Of a DNA stretch of 64,000 nucleotides, positions 9,012-17,131 are shown one piece after another. Source of the DNA: an uncultured Paracoccaceae bacterium (GTDB taxonomy: Bacteria; Pseudomonadota; Alphaproteobacteria; Rhodobacterales; Rhodobacteraceae); NCBI GenBank assembly GCA_947503935.1, contig CANNFR010000003.1, positions 1 to 64,000 on the forward strand, read 5' to 3'. The position numbers and the translations under genes were made by a program. The stretch's first letter is position 1. Every line of letters starts with the position of its first letter. A model generated the notes under the pieces. The model ran no database searches, was not told the DNA's origin, and was given only the letters and a program-made list of their open reading frames with translations.

Positions 9012-9730
9012 GGCATATACGTGCCTCCGTTCACGTGGAGCACCTGTCCAGTCATATAGCGAGACGCATCCGACAAAAAGAAAAGTATGGGCCCGGTCAC
9101 ATCCTGCGGCTCCGCGATCCGGCCGAGCGGGATTGCGCGTGCGTAGGCGTCAAGGTCCAGCCGCGTTTGCGCCTTTTCATCCGACCGTCCGGTGCCACCG
9201 CGCAGGAACGCCGTGTCGACGGCGGAAGGTGCCACACAATTCACCCGGATATCAGGTGCCAGTTCCAGCGCCAGTTGCCGCGTCAGCGCCGCAATCCCGG
9301 CTTTGGCAACGGCGTATGGCCCGTACCCGGGGCGCGCGAAATGACCCAGGCCAGATCCGGTCATCACAAGCGATGCGCCTTTGCCCAGCTTGGGATGCAG
9401 CACCCGGGCGGCGTTGTAGCTAGCGGTCAGGTTGCCCGTCAGCACCTCGTCCCAAGTGTCCGAGCCTGTTTCAGTGACCGGGCGATTGTCTGACATGAAG
9501 CCTGACAGATTGACCAATCCCACCAGATCGGACGGCAACGTGTTGGCCGCGCGCTCAAGATCTGCCTCGGATGTGGCGTCGGCGGGAAGCGCAGGCACGT
9601 CAGGCGGATGCGCCTCGATCGATTGCGGCAGATCGATCACGTACACGTCGTAGCCCGCGCTTACGGCCTCGGCCACCAAAACGCGCCCGATGCCGCCGCA
9701 GCCTCCAAGGATCGCCAAAACTCCGTTCAT
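9008..9730 (-). CDS. short-chain dehydrogenase/reductase
   Basis: A 240-aa classical SDR. Residues 8-14 (GGCGGIG) are the nucleotide loop; NLSGF stands for the NAG segment. The catalytic serine is in VMTGSGLGH, and the active-site YxxxK is in GPYAVAKAGIAAL. RVNCVAPSAVDTAF and the terminal GQVLHVNGGTYMP complete the pattern. D33 after the second strand (YVIDLP) suggests NAD(H) rather than NADP(H). It overlaps the genes on both sides by ATGA, in an operon with the monooxygenase and aldehyde dehydrogenase. Confidence 0.93.
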   Translation of the reverse strand: MNGVLAILGGCGGIGRVLVAEAVSAGYDVYVIDLPQSIEAHPPDVPALPADATSEADLERAANTLPSDLVGLVNLSGFMSDNRPVTETGSDTWDEVLTGNLTASYNAARVLHPKLGKGASLVMTGSGLGHFARPGYGPYAVAKAGIAALTRQLALELAPDIRVNCVAPSAVDTAFLRGGTGRSDEKAQTRLDLDAYARAIPLGRIAEPQDVTGPILFFLSDASRYMTGQVLHVNGGTYMP

Positions 9731-10905
9731 GCCAGCGCCTCCGCCCGCCTGAGCCCTGCGATCATTGAAGAGCGCAATAGAAATTCCCGTGCTTTCACGG
9801 GGTCTGCGGCGGTCTCCTGTAAACTCTGCAAGTAAGCGTGACGCTCGGCCTCATTGGTGGTGTTCATGCGCGCGCGATTCTTGTCGGCCTGCGCAACGAT
9901 ATCGTCGCGCGCAATGGGCCTGCGGCGCGCTTCATAAGTGTCCAGCCGCGCTGGATCGCCACCGTTGGCAACCTCGATCAGCAAATCCGCCAGACACCAG
10001 GCATCATGGATGCCGCCGTTCATGCCCATCCCGCCCTTGGGGCTGTTCAGATGTGCCGCATCCCCTGCAATGAACATCCGATTCTTGCAGTAACGCGTAG
10101 CCACGCGGCGATGAATGCGATAAATCCGCTTTTCGACGATGTCGATGTCACCCGCTTGCGGCAACACCTCGCGAGTTTGCGCGCGGATCGACGCGTCCTC
10201 CAGCGCCTCTTCCGGTGTCTGTCCCTCAGTCGGATGTAGCGAAATGCGCCAAAGGTCGGGCAAGCGCAACAGTGAATAGGTCCCGCCCGGTTTCCAAATG
10301 TAGTTGACGCCCGACAACCCGCTCAGGTGGTCTTCAAACGGGAAATGTGTGGTCACGAGGATTGTGTTTTCCGGGTATGTCGCCCCCTCGAAATCTGCCC
10401 CGATCGCCTCGCGCACCAGACTGCGGGCACCATCACATCCAATCAGAACACTGCCACGCACAACTTCGCCATTAACCGTGATTGACACGCCCGCGTCATC
10501 CTGCGCCACGGCGGTGACCTGTGCTCCGAAATGCACCGTACCTTCCGAAAGACGAGCCGCCAGCGCCCGGCTGAGCAACGCCTGACGACACTGCAATCTG
10601 TACGGGTGCGCTGTGTCCCCACTCAGGACGGCAAGGTCAAATTCGGCCCGTTCGCCGGTCGTGTGCAAGCGGATCTGCCATGTTGGCGTGATCCGGCCAG
10701 CGGCAATCAACTCAGCCGTGATTCCGCTTTCGTCAAAGTAGTCGAGCGTGGGTGGATGAAAAGTCGAAGCACGTAGCTGATCGGCAATTGTGTCCTCCGC
10801 TTCAAACACTTGCACTGGCAAACCCGACTGAGACAGCCGCCACGTGAGGGTCAGCCCAACTGGCCCTGCGCCCACGATCAGTATTGGTTCCCGTGTCAAA
10901 TCCAA
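9727..10905 (-). CDS. FAD-dependent aromatic monooxygenase (PHBH family)
   Basis: A 392-aa group A flavoprotein monooxygenase. The FAD-binding GxGxxG is VGAGPVGLTL near the N-terminus. The DG motif is LIGCDGARSLVREAIG, and the GD motif is MFIAGDAAHLNSPKGGMGMNGGIHDAWCLADLL. Such enzymes hydroxylate aromatic or heteroaromatic acids with NAD(P)H and oxygen. It is the first gene of the operon, divergent from a GntR regulator across 86 bases. No ring-cleavage dioxygenase is present here, so if the substrate is aromatic the ring is opened by enzymes encoded elsewhere. Confidence 0.92.
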   Translation of the reverse strand: MDLTREPILIVGAGPVGLTLTWRLSQSGLPVQVFEAEDTIADQLRASTFHPPTLDYFDESGITAELIAAGRITPTWQIRLHTTGERAEFDLAVLSGDTAHPYRLQCRQALLSRALAARLSEGTVHFGAQVTAVAQDDAGVSITVNGEVVRGSVLIGCDGARSLVREAIGADFEGATYPENTILVTTHFPFEDHLSGLSGVNYIWKPGGTYSLLRLPDLWRISLHPTEGQTPEEALEDASIRAQTREVLPQAGDIDIVEKRIYRIHRRVATRYCKNRMFIAGDAAHLNSPKGGMGMNGGIHDAWCLADLLIEVANGGDPARLDTYEARRRPIARDDIVAQADKNRARMNTTNEAERHAYLQSLQETAADPVKAREFLLRSSMIAGLRRAEALA

Positions 10906-10991
10906 AGTGCGACCTACTTTCGGTATCGAAAGATGTTATTATAGTATACCATTATAGCAATACTCTTCTTTCTAGATTAGGCACCTTTCCG
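10906..10991. promoter_or_regulatory. divergent promoter/operator for monooxygenase operon and GntR regulator
   Basis: An AT-rich island in GC-rich surroundings. The word ATTATAG occurs twice in direct orientation (10938-10944 and 10951-10957), thirteen bases apart, with the palindrome GTATAC (10944-10949) between. HutC/GntR proteins usually bind AT-rich sites of this size, and the region overlaps TATA-like -10 sequences in both directions. The natural reading is that the regulator at 10992 controls itself and the operon from here. Confidence 0.55.
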
Positions 10992-11807
10992 ATGTCGCTG
11001 CCTGAACCCACACCGATGCCGCTCGACACCGCCAGCGGTGTGCCGCTCTATCGACAGATTATGGTTATCCTGACCAACCGGATCAGCGCGGGAACGCTTC
11101 GGCCCGGTGATGCAGTCCCGGGCGAAGCAGCGGTCTGCGCTGAGTTTGGCGTCTCCCGCATCACGGCGCGGCGCGCGCTGAATGAACTGGCTGCAATGGG
11201 CCGCGTCGTGCGTGAACGCGGCAGGGGTACCCGCGTCCTGCCATTCGAGCCATCGCCCGCGGCAATGACGACGTCACTTGACGGGTTGTTTGAAAATGTT
11301 GGGCACATGGGGCGCACAACTTCGGTGAAAATACTGGATACCCGCTACCTTCCAGCAACTGTCCATGTGGCCCAAACGCTGGAGCTTAGCGAGGGCGCTG
11401 TCGTTCAGCGCGCCGTGCGGGTGCGGACTTTGACTGGGGCACCAATGTCTTACCTCGTGACCATTGTGCCTGAGGAAATCGGCCACCGCATCGAAGGCCA
11501 GGACCTATCACGAACGCCGCTCCTGCTTTTGCTGGAAGAAGCCGGAGTGCCGGTGGCCTCGGCCACCCAGACAATCAGTGCCACGGTCGCGGATGCAGAA
11601 GTCGCCCGCGCGCTGTCTGTCCCTGCGGGCTCGCCCCTAATCGAAGTAAACCGACTGGTGCGCGACGAGGACGGCCGCCCTGTCGAAATGATCCGTGTCC
11701 TGTACCGTCCCGAACTCTATCGGTTCGAGATATCGATGCGGCGGGTGACGGCCGATGCCGGCCGCACCTGGGAATCCGAAGCGCCGGATCGACTGAGCAG
11801 CCTCTGA
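10992..11807 (+). CDS. GntR-family transcriptional regulator, HutC subfamily
   Basis: A 271-aa regulator. The winged-helix domain covers about residues 15-85 (VPLYRQIMVILTNRI, LRPGDAVPGE, FGVSRITARRALNEL, RERGRGTRV). A UTRA effector domain follows, with RTTSVKIL, VVQRAVRVR, PLLLLLEEAGV, TISATVAD and PLIEVNRLVRDEDGRPVEM. UTRA domains bind small metabolites, so it probably responds to the pathway substrate or an intermediate. The start at 10992 is the first ATG that gives a normal HutC N-terminus; the earlier open frame runs through the divergent promoter. Confidence 0.92.
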   Translation: MSLPEPTPMPLDTASGVPLYRQIMVILTNRISAGTLRPGDAVPGEAAVCAEFGVSRITARRALNELAAMGRVVRERGRGTRVLPFEPSPAAMTTSLDGLFENVGHMGRTTSVKILDTRYLPATVHVAQTLELSEGAVVQRAVRVRTLTGAPMSYLVTIVPEEIGHRIEGQDLSRTPLLLLLEEAGVPVASATQTISATVADAEVARALSVPAGSPLIEVNRLVRDEDGRPVEMIRVLYRPELYRFEISMRRVTADAGRTWESEAPDRLSSL

Positions 11808-11967
11808 ATTTCGAGTCCTTCGCAACGAAACGGATTTACCTGGAACAACTCGTCTGCGCCGCCTATGCTGTTAGCTTTTTTTGTGACATTCGAGCGGCCG
11901 CTAATGCGGGCCCCGGGCGTAGAAAACAGAAGCGCTTTGGAGCGGATTGAATGTCGGCTTTGATAAT

Positions 11968-12258
11968 CTAAACATCTCTGCCTCGGGTTTGCAGCGAAGG
12001 TCCGCAATCCGCCCTCTGTGGAAAAGCAACGTGTTCCCGCGAATGCTGCAGGTTGACCTTGCCGGATTGAAAATAATGCTTGTTCAGCGTCGGGAATGTG
12101 ATGCCCAGATATCTCGCGATCTGAGCCTTCTTCATGTCGACCACCAGCAACACCCTGATTTTGCGCGCATTTTCTGCGGTCGGCACATGGCCGTTCGCGC
12201 CAGGCTTCCCGTGGTTCTCAGGGATAGGGTCGCCCAGCAGACCGAATTTCCGGTTCAC
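11968..12258 (-). pseudogene. phage terminase-associated HTH protein, apparently truncated
   Basis: The N-terminal half reads GLLGDPIPENHGKPGANG, then HVPTAENARKIRVLL and an HTH-like AQIARYLGITFPTLNKHYF. This matches a type of small DNA-binding protein found beside terminase genes in Rhodobacteraceae prophages. After KHYF the sequence loses the helical charged tail I would expect and ends at 96 residues, so it looks frameshifted or truncated. The start is a GTG at 12258. It lies downstream of the HNH nuclease gene in phage-like order, but no large terminase or capsid gene follows. Confidence 0.5.
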
Positions 12259-12357
12259 AGAAAAAAATTCTCCGAATGAGAGGAGCGCGGGTCTAGCGAT
12301 CGAGGCCTTCCAGCCTTTTTGACCGCCCCCCCTCCTTTGGTTGATGATTGCGGGGCC

Positions 12358-12705
12358 TCAGGGCCGGCCGCGCTTCTCGATGCCCTGCTTGACCCTGTCG
12401 TGGTAGGCCTTCGACACAGCCTGCAGGTTGTCCTCATCCCAGAACAGATCCAGGTCGCCGCGATGGGCGCGGATGTGGTCGACCACCGGACTGTTCGGCG
12501 CGGGATAGCGACCGACCAGGGCGACACCTGTCGCCTGGCACTGCCAGCCGTCGCGGTTCAGGATCTTCAGGCGCAGCCTTTGCCAGCGCGCGGTGTTGAT
12601 TGGTCCGTCCGACCGCCGCGGGCCTTTGCGCTCATGCTGCGCCAGGCCATCCCAGCGGGACCGCATTGATCCCAGCCGAGGCTTGGGTGACTTCAGGCGC
12701 GGCAT
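12358..12705 (-). CDS. HNH endonuclease, phage type
   Basis: A 115-aa protein with an HNH nuclease fold: WQRLRLKILNRDGWQCQATG (38-60), the D76-H77 pair in VVDHIRAHRG, N93 in EDNLQAV and H102 in KAYHDR. Small nucleases like this are encoded next to phage terminases and help genome packaging. The start at 12705 begins MPRLKSPKPRL; the open frame extends upstream but that part looks less convincing. With the adjacent terminase-associated fragment it marks a prophage scar. The second cysteine of the usual CxxC pair is absent. Confidence 0.8.
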   Translation of the reverse strand: MPRLKSPKPRLGSMRSRWDGLAQHERKGPRRSDGPINTARWQRLRLKILNRDGWQCQATGVALVGRYPAPNSPVVDHIRAHRGDLDLFWDEDNLQAVSKAYHDRVKQGIEKRGRP

Positions 12706-13131
12706 GGTTAGATCGGGTTGGGCCAGCGGCTTATGTTTGTCAGGCGATTTCGGGCCAAACGTCATGTACATCTGTTCAATATCCGTCGCGCCCACGAACG
12801 CCTCCGAAATGGGCGGGAAGGAGACTTTCGCTGCATGTGCGAGGACACTACCTCAACCAACGAAATGCGGACGTTCACAAGTAGTTAACTCATCCGTTCT
12901 GGCTTGTCGTTTCTTGATTTATCGATTCCCACATACAAAGAGATCTTTGAACAGTGGGATCCGCTTATGCAAGTCGAGCGATGAGAACAACTGCCACAGC
13001 GGTCTTCCGACCATTTGAACACAGCGTTGGCATTCGTCGAAAATTAGCCCGAACAACTATTTTCTGCCGGTGGCGACAGGTTGCCTCCTTTCCGCACGTA
13101 AGTGAAAGCAGAAACGAAAATGGAGATACCA
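12706..13131. other. intergenic region with possible ECF-type promoter
   Basis: About 425 bases with no gene I can support. The last 120 bases must hold the promoter of the plus-strand sigma-factor module. A GAAC (13017-13020) followed 14 bases later by CGTC (13035-13038) resembles ECF sigma promoters, though the spacing is shorter than the usual 16-17. A second GAAC is at 13051. These are weak matches and only suggest autoregulation. Confidence 0.25.
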
Positions 13132-13410
13132 ATGAAGTACTTAGCCATCGCTTTAGCTGGCGCAGTTGCCATTTCACCGATCACGGCATCGGCCGATCAA
13201 CCTGTCTTGCTGGACAAAATCGAAGACCGTATCGACTTAAGGGAAGGCATCGCGGATCGCGCCGTCGATCACGGACCGCTAGATCGCCTCGAAGATCGCA
13301 GGGACCTGCGCGAAAGCATTCGCGACCGCCGCGGTATCGAGGGCCCGCGCATTGCCAGTGGAAGAGAGCGCCGCGATATCCGTCGTCAAATCTGGATCAA
13401 TAATCGTTAA
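13132..13410 (+). CDS. small periplasmic protein with two 23-residue charged repeats
   Basis: A 92-aa protein with a clear signal peptide (residues 1-21, ending ITASA). The mature part is nearly all charged and carries a tandem duplication: residues 27-49 (LDKIEDRIDLREGIADR...) and 50-72 (LDRLEDRRDLRESIRDR...). It ends in an Arg-rich tail. GGAGA precedes the ATG at 13132. It is the first gene of the plus-strand module with an EF-hand protein and an ECF sigma factor. I do not recognise a named family; it could be a periplasmic metal- or polyanion-interacting protein, but this is a guess. Confidence 0.7.
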   Translation: MKYLAIALAGAVAISPITASADQPVLLDKIEDRIDLREGIADRAVDHGPLDRLEDRRDLRESIRDRRGIEGPRIASGRERRDIRRQIWINNR

Positions 13411-13483
13411 TAATCAGGACGGCACAGTCGGAGCCAAGATATGGCCCCGGCTGCCTAGCCCCAAAATTGAAGGGACATGTTGG

Positions 13484-13960
13484 ATGAACGCAAAAAACTT
13501 GAGATTGAGCCCTGGTTTGCTCGCAGTTACGATATTGATCGCGGCGCAGGCACTGCCGGTGAATGCCCAGGATTTCAATCTGATCATGGCATTCGATACC
13601 GATCGGAATGGATCGGTCACGCGGGCAGAATTTGAAGCGGCAAAAGCAAGACGCTTCGATCAACGCGACGCGGACGGCAACGGTGCTGTCACTCGCGCCG
13701 AGTTTGACGAGGCGAACCGAATGATGCAGGAGCGAATGGCGACAGCTGGTTTCTCAGCGCCGAGCATTGGCGGCAATGGACGGCGCGATCCGTTCACCCG
13801 TCTCGATGAAAATGGCGACGGATCGATCTCTGAAGCGGAGTTCATGGCCAACGATGGCGCATTCATCACGCGGGCCGATAGCAACGGTGACGGCGTGACG
13901 ACCGCAGCCGAGGTCGATGCGTTCATGCAGCGCCTGCAGAGGTTCATGAACCGCGGATGA
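13484..13960 (+). CDS. periplasmic EF-hand (calmodulin-like) protein
   Basis: A 158-aa secreted protein. The signal peptide covers residues 1-28 (ending LPVNA). Four EF-hand loops follow, at about 38-49 (DTDRNGSVTRAE), 62-73 (DADGNGAVTRAE), 108-119 (DENGDGSISEAE) and 132-143 (DSNGDGVTTAAE), each with Asp/Asn at 1, 3 and 5 and Glu at 12. It probably binds calcium or a similar divalent ion in the periplasm. Placement just before the ECF sigma and CnrX-like sensor genes suggests a role in sensing or buffering metal ions. Confidence 0.88.
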   Translation: MNAKNLRLSPGLLAVTILIAAQALPVNAQDFNLIMAFDTDRNGSVTRAEFEAAKARRFDQRDADGNGAVTRAEFDEANRMMQERMATAGFSAPSIGGNGRRDPFTRLDENGDGSISEAEFMANDGAFITRADSNGDGVTTAAEVDAFMQRLQRFMNRG

Positions 13961-14009
13961 CATCGCTTGAACACGTCGATGAGCAATAACGAACCGCAGG
14001 CGCAGGCGA

Positions 14010-14585
14010 ATGTCCTCATCCAGCGACGCCGAAGACATCCAGGCCGTCGTCCGTGGCGATCGGGCCGCGTTCGCCAGGCTATACAATCGGCACGAACGAC
14101 GGGTTCATTCGATCGGTTACCGCATACTAGGCGATCGGGCGGGGGCCGAGGATGTCACACAGGAGACGTTCATGAGGATATGGAAGCATGCCGAGTCCTG
14201 GTCGCCCGAAAAGGCCGAGCTAGCCACATGGATATCGCGGATAGCGTCAAACAGCGCCATCGATCTGCTTCGCAAGCGACGCGAGACGCCGACCGACGTC
14301 GTCCCAGAACAGCCCGACCCGTCACGCACAGCCAATCCGCATGTCAGCGCCGAATTCGCGGGCATTCGTCGGCGTTTGCTCTCGGCGATGAAGGGTTTGC
14401 CGGACCGCCAACGCGTGGCGCTTTCGCTGGTCATGGACGGCGAGCTGTCAAATGCGGAGACGGCCGCCGCGATGGGGATCGGAGAGCAAGCAGTAGAGTC
14501 GCTGTTAGCACGCGCGCGCCGTGCTCTTCGCGGGGCGCTGGACGGAGAGAAGGACGAACTTCTGGGGAGTTTCGATCATGAATGA
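14010..14585 (+). CDS. ECF RNA polymerase sigma factor
   Basis: A 191-aa sigma-70 family member of extracytoplasmic-function size. Region 2 spans about residues 15-87 (FARLYNRHERRVHSIGYRILGD, then the -10 helix AEDVTQETFMRIWKHA). Region 4 spans about 125-175 (LPDRQRVALSLVMDGELSNAETAAAMGIGEQAVESLLARARRAL, seen in pieces). The stop overlaps the next start by eight bases, so a membrane anti-sigma-like protein is translated with it. The likely targets are its own operon and the DUF1800/DUF1501 genes. Confidence 0.94.
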   Translation: MSSSSDAEDIQAVVRGDRAAFARLYNRHERRVHSIGYRILGDRAGAEDVTQETFMRIWKHAESWSPEKAELATWISRIASNSAIDLLRKRRETPTDVVPEQPDPSRTANPHVSAEFAGIRRRLLSAMKGLPDRQRVALSLVMDGELSNAETAAAMGIGEQAVESLLARARRALRGALDGEKDELLGSFDHE

Positions 14586-15033
14586 GATTGGTCTGATGCG
14601 CCGGTGGCGAGTCCGCCGTGCGTTACGCGATCTGGACACCTACGGACCGGATGAGGCTCAATGGCCGTCGAGGGCTCGAGTCCGGATTGCGTCGGTTCGG
14701 GATACGCCAGATGTCCGAGATGCGCTAGCGCTGCTTGAACTTGTGGCAAGCACACTGCATGCGGACACGCCAGAGCCAGCGGCGGATTTGAGAGAACGTG
14801 TTCTGGCATCCATTGCGGCTCAGCCGGCAGCTCTCACCTCTGCAGAGCCCAAAACTCATCGGCCGATATCCAGAAGTATATCTTGGCGAAAGCTTTTGCT
14901 GCCCAGCGGCGCAGTTGCTGCTGCAGCTTTGATTGGTGTTACTTTTGGATACGCGGCTCCATCCGAGCCAACGCCGGAGGCGGAATTCCTGTCGCTGATG
15001 GGTGAGATCACGCAGCAAGCGGGGTTTCTATGA
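14578..15033 (+). CDS. putative membrane anti-sigma factor
   Basis: A 151-aa protein with a charged cytoplasmic N-terminal half (about residues 1-95) and one membrane segment (about 107-125, LLLPSGAVAAAALIGVTFGYA). A short C-terminal tail follows outside. I see no zinc-binding HxxxCxxC pattern. Overlap with the sigma-factor gene by eight bases and with the next gene by ATGA, plus the single-pass topology, make an anti-sigma factor the natural call. This rests on context more than sequence. Confidence 0.65.
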   Translation: MNEIGLMRRWRVRRALRDLDTYGPDEAQWPSRARVRIASVRDTPDVRDALALLELVASTLHADTPEPAADLRERVLASIAAQPAALTSAEPKTHRPISRSISWRKLLLPSGAVAAAALIGVTFGYAAPSEPTPEAEFLSLMGEITQQAGFL

Positions 15034-15524
15034 CGCGCCGCAACCTCGTCGTCTGGGTGCTTGTGTTGATCAATGTTGCCCTTCTCGCCTTCATTGTGAC
15101 TTCGTCTATGCGCCCGGCTCAGGTCGTTGTCAGTCCTGCACTAATCTCGCAACCCTTTGGTATTCTCACCGACCTCGAGAGCCTGTCAGCCGCCGACCGC
15201 AGGGCAGTGCGCCAAGCGATCATCCAGCGTCTTCCTGAGATGCGGGAAGCCGCAGCGGCCACGCGATCAGCCATTGACCAGATGGCTGGCGCCTTTCAAG
15301 CCGAAACATTCGACGCCGACACAGCGCGGGCCGCTGCCGAAGCGCTCGGACAAGCCCGCGCCGCACAATGGCGCATCGGTTCGGACATAGTTATCGACAT
15401 CGTCGACGACCTACCCGACGAGGCACGGCACGAATTGATGCGACGTCGCGCAGAACTTCGAGAGAATGCAGGAAGGCCGGCTATGGGCGAGCCCTTTGGC
15501 GGCGCTTTTCCCGGCAACGACTAA
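15030..15524 (+). CDS. periplasmic heavy-metal sensor-like protein (CnrX/CpxP type)
   Basis: A 164-aa protein with an N-terminal membrane anchor (about residues 6-25). A helical periplasmic domain follows, with LSAADRRAVRQAII, RLPEMREAAAATRSAIDQMAGAF and LPDEARHELMRRRAEL. This helical hairpin pattern is typical of CnrX/NccX and CpxP relatives, which sense metals or envelope stress and control an anti-sigma factor. The histidines used by CnrX for metal binding are not evident, so the stimulus may differ. It is third in the sigma / anti-sigma / sensor series. Confidence 0.75.
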   Translation: MTRRNLVVWVLVLINVALLAFIVTSSMRPAQVVVSPALISQPFGILTDLESLSAADRRAVRQAIIQRLPEMREAAAATRSAIDQMAGAFQAETFDADTARAAAEALGQARAAQWRIGSDIVIDIVDDLPDEARHELMRRRAELRENAGRPAMGEPFGGAFPGND

Positions 15525-15623
15525 CTTAATTCCCGCCGAGATGGGTCACTTCTAGTCGGTTACGACAGGTGCTGATGATCCACCAATTCAAAGCGTCCAG
15601 CGATACTAGGGAACGGAAAAGAA

Positions 15624-17114
15624 ATGTCTCTTAGGAATGCCGCCATCGCGACCAATCGCTTCGGTCTTGGTGCACGCCCAGGCGAAATAAGAGAGATCCA
15701 AGGCGATCCGAGAGGATGGCTCATCGAGCAGCTTGTCCCTGAGCAAGCTCTTCCCAACGAGCTAGCGGCACTCCCCAACACCGCCGCCAATCATCGAGCC
15801 TTCGGCCTTTGGGCCATTCAGTATGCAAGCCAGGACGGCGGCAGGAACGTGCCTGGCTTCATCCTGGATCGCGTGCGCGCGCAGGTCGAGGCCGTCTTGG
15901 TTAACCCCGATGGCAATAAGCTTGGCGCAGAGGAGTCGCTTACTACCACGTTCCAGGCCCGAAATCAGACTGCCATCGAGGCACGGTTCGCCGTCGCCGT
16001 TAGAACGCGACGACCGTTCCGAGAGCGTCTCATGCGATTCTGGGCCAACCACTTCACTGTCTCGACGCGCAAGGCCTCGGCAATCACGATGCCTCCATCA
16101 TTTGAAAGGGACGTCGCGCGGGCCCACGTGGTAGGGACATTCCACGACATGCTGATGACCTCGTCGAAGCATCCCGCGATGCTTCATTATCTCGATAATT
16201 CGTATTCCATCGGCCCGAACTCAGATTGGGGTCGTAATCCGGATCAGGCGCCAACGTTACCAGTGATCGGCAGACTGACCGGCCTGAATGAAAATCTCGC
16301 GAGAGAGATCCTGGAACTGCACACTCTTGGCGTGAATGGTGGCTATTCACAAAGCGACGTTCGCGCCTTTGCGCTTGCGATCACCGGATGGCAGGTTCGC
16401 CGGGCGAGAAGCTTGCGCGAGCGCCGGGCGGCTGCGCATTGGACGGCTGAAGAAATGTTCGCGTTCAATAAGGACGCGCATGAGCCCGGGCCACAAACCG
16501 TATTGGGAGAAGTATACGATCAGGAGGGCGCCGCTCAGGGCGAAGCGATCCTGAAACGCCTTTCGACACATCCGGCCACCGCAAGGTTCGTCGCTGCTAA
16601 ACTGGTCAGGCACTTTGTGGCCGACGATCCCCCCGCGTCGATTGTTGAACAGGTCGCCAAGGCTTTCCTCGATAGCGAAGGGGACCTACGCACGACCTGC
16701 GTGGCGCTTGTGAATTCACCCGACGTTTGGGTGACAGATCTGCCGAAGTTCAAACGCCCAGAAGAATACTTGATCTCCGCGGCTCGGGCGCTTGGCTTGC
16801 CGCCCCTGAAAGGATCGGTTCTGGACCGTCTACTGACGGACATGGGACAGCCGCCCTATGCTCCGCCAGGCCCCGACGGCTGGTCCGATCGCAGCGCTGA
16901 CTGGCAAGGACCGGACCAACTTTGGAAACGGCTAGAGTGGGCGAACAAGGTGTCACTCGAGATTGGAGACGCGACACTTGCGCCGGTCGACATTGCGCGG
17001 GAAGCCATCGGTCCGTATCTCAGCCAGAAAACCGAACAGATCATCTCACAAGCTGCCAGTCCGACCCAAGGCACCGCCTTGATGCTCGTATCACCCGAAT
17101 TTCTTTACCGCTGA
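15624..17114 (+). CDS. DUF1800 family protein
   Basis: A 496-aa protein with the signature blocks of DUF1800: ATNRFGLGARPGEI at the start, RLMRFWANHFTVS, HPAMLHYLDNSYSIG, NENLAREILELHTLGV, YSQSDVRAFALAITGW, and a C-terminal MLVSPEFLYR. No signal peptide is obvious. The family is almost always encoded beside a DUF1501 protein, as here; the pair's biochemical role is not established. Its position after the sigma-factor genes suggests it belongs to that regulon. Confidence 0.9.
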   Translation: MSLRNAAIATNRFGLGARPGEIREIQGDPRGWLIEQLVPEQALPNELAALPNTAANHRAFGLWAIQYASQDGGRNVPGFILDRVRAQVEAVLVNPDGNKLGAEESLTTTFQARNQTAIEARFAVAVRTRRPFRERLMRFWANHFTVSTRKASAITMPPSFERDVARAHVVGTFHDMLMTSSKHPAMLHYLDNSYSIGPNSDWGRNPDQAPTLPVIGRLTGLNENLAREILELHTLGVNGGYSQSDVRAFALAITGWQVRRARSLRERRAAAHWTAEEMFAFNKDAHEPGPQTVLGEVYDQEGAAQGEAILKRLSTHPATARFVAAKLVRHFVADDPPASIVEQVAKAFLDSEGDLRTTCVALVNSPDVWVTDLPKFKRPEEYLISAARALGLPPLKGSVLDRLLTDMGQPPYAPPGPDGWSDRSADWQGPDQLWKRLEWANKVSLEIGDATLAPVDIAREAIGPYLSQKTEQIISQAASPTQGTALMLVSPEFLYR

Positions 17115-17131
17115 TCCATGGAGGGCAGCCA

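Noticed and set aside
12319-12669. Plus-strand frame of 116 codons opposite the HNH gene
   Set aside because: It is the complement of a gene with clear HNH motifs and has no domain of its own.
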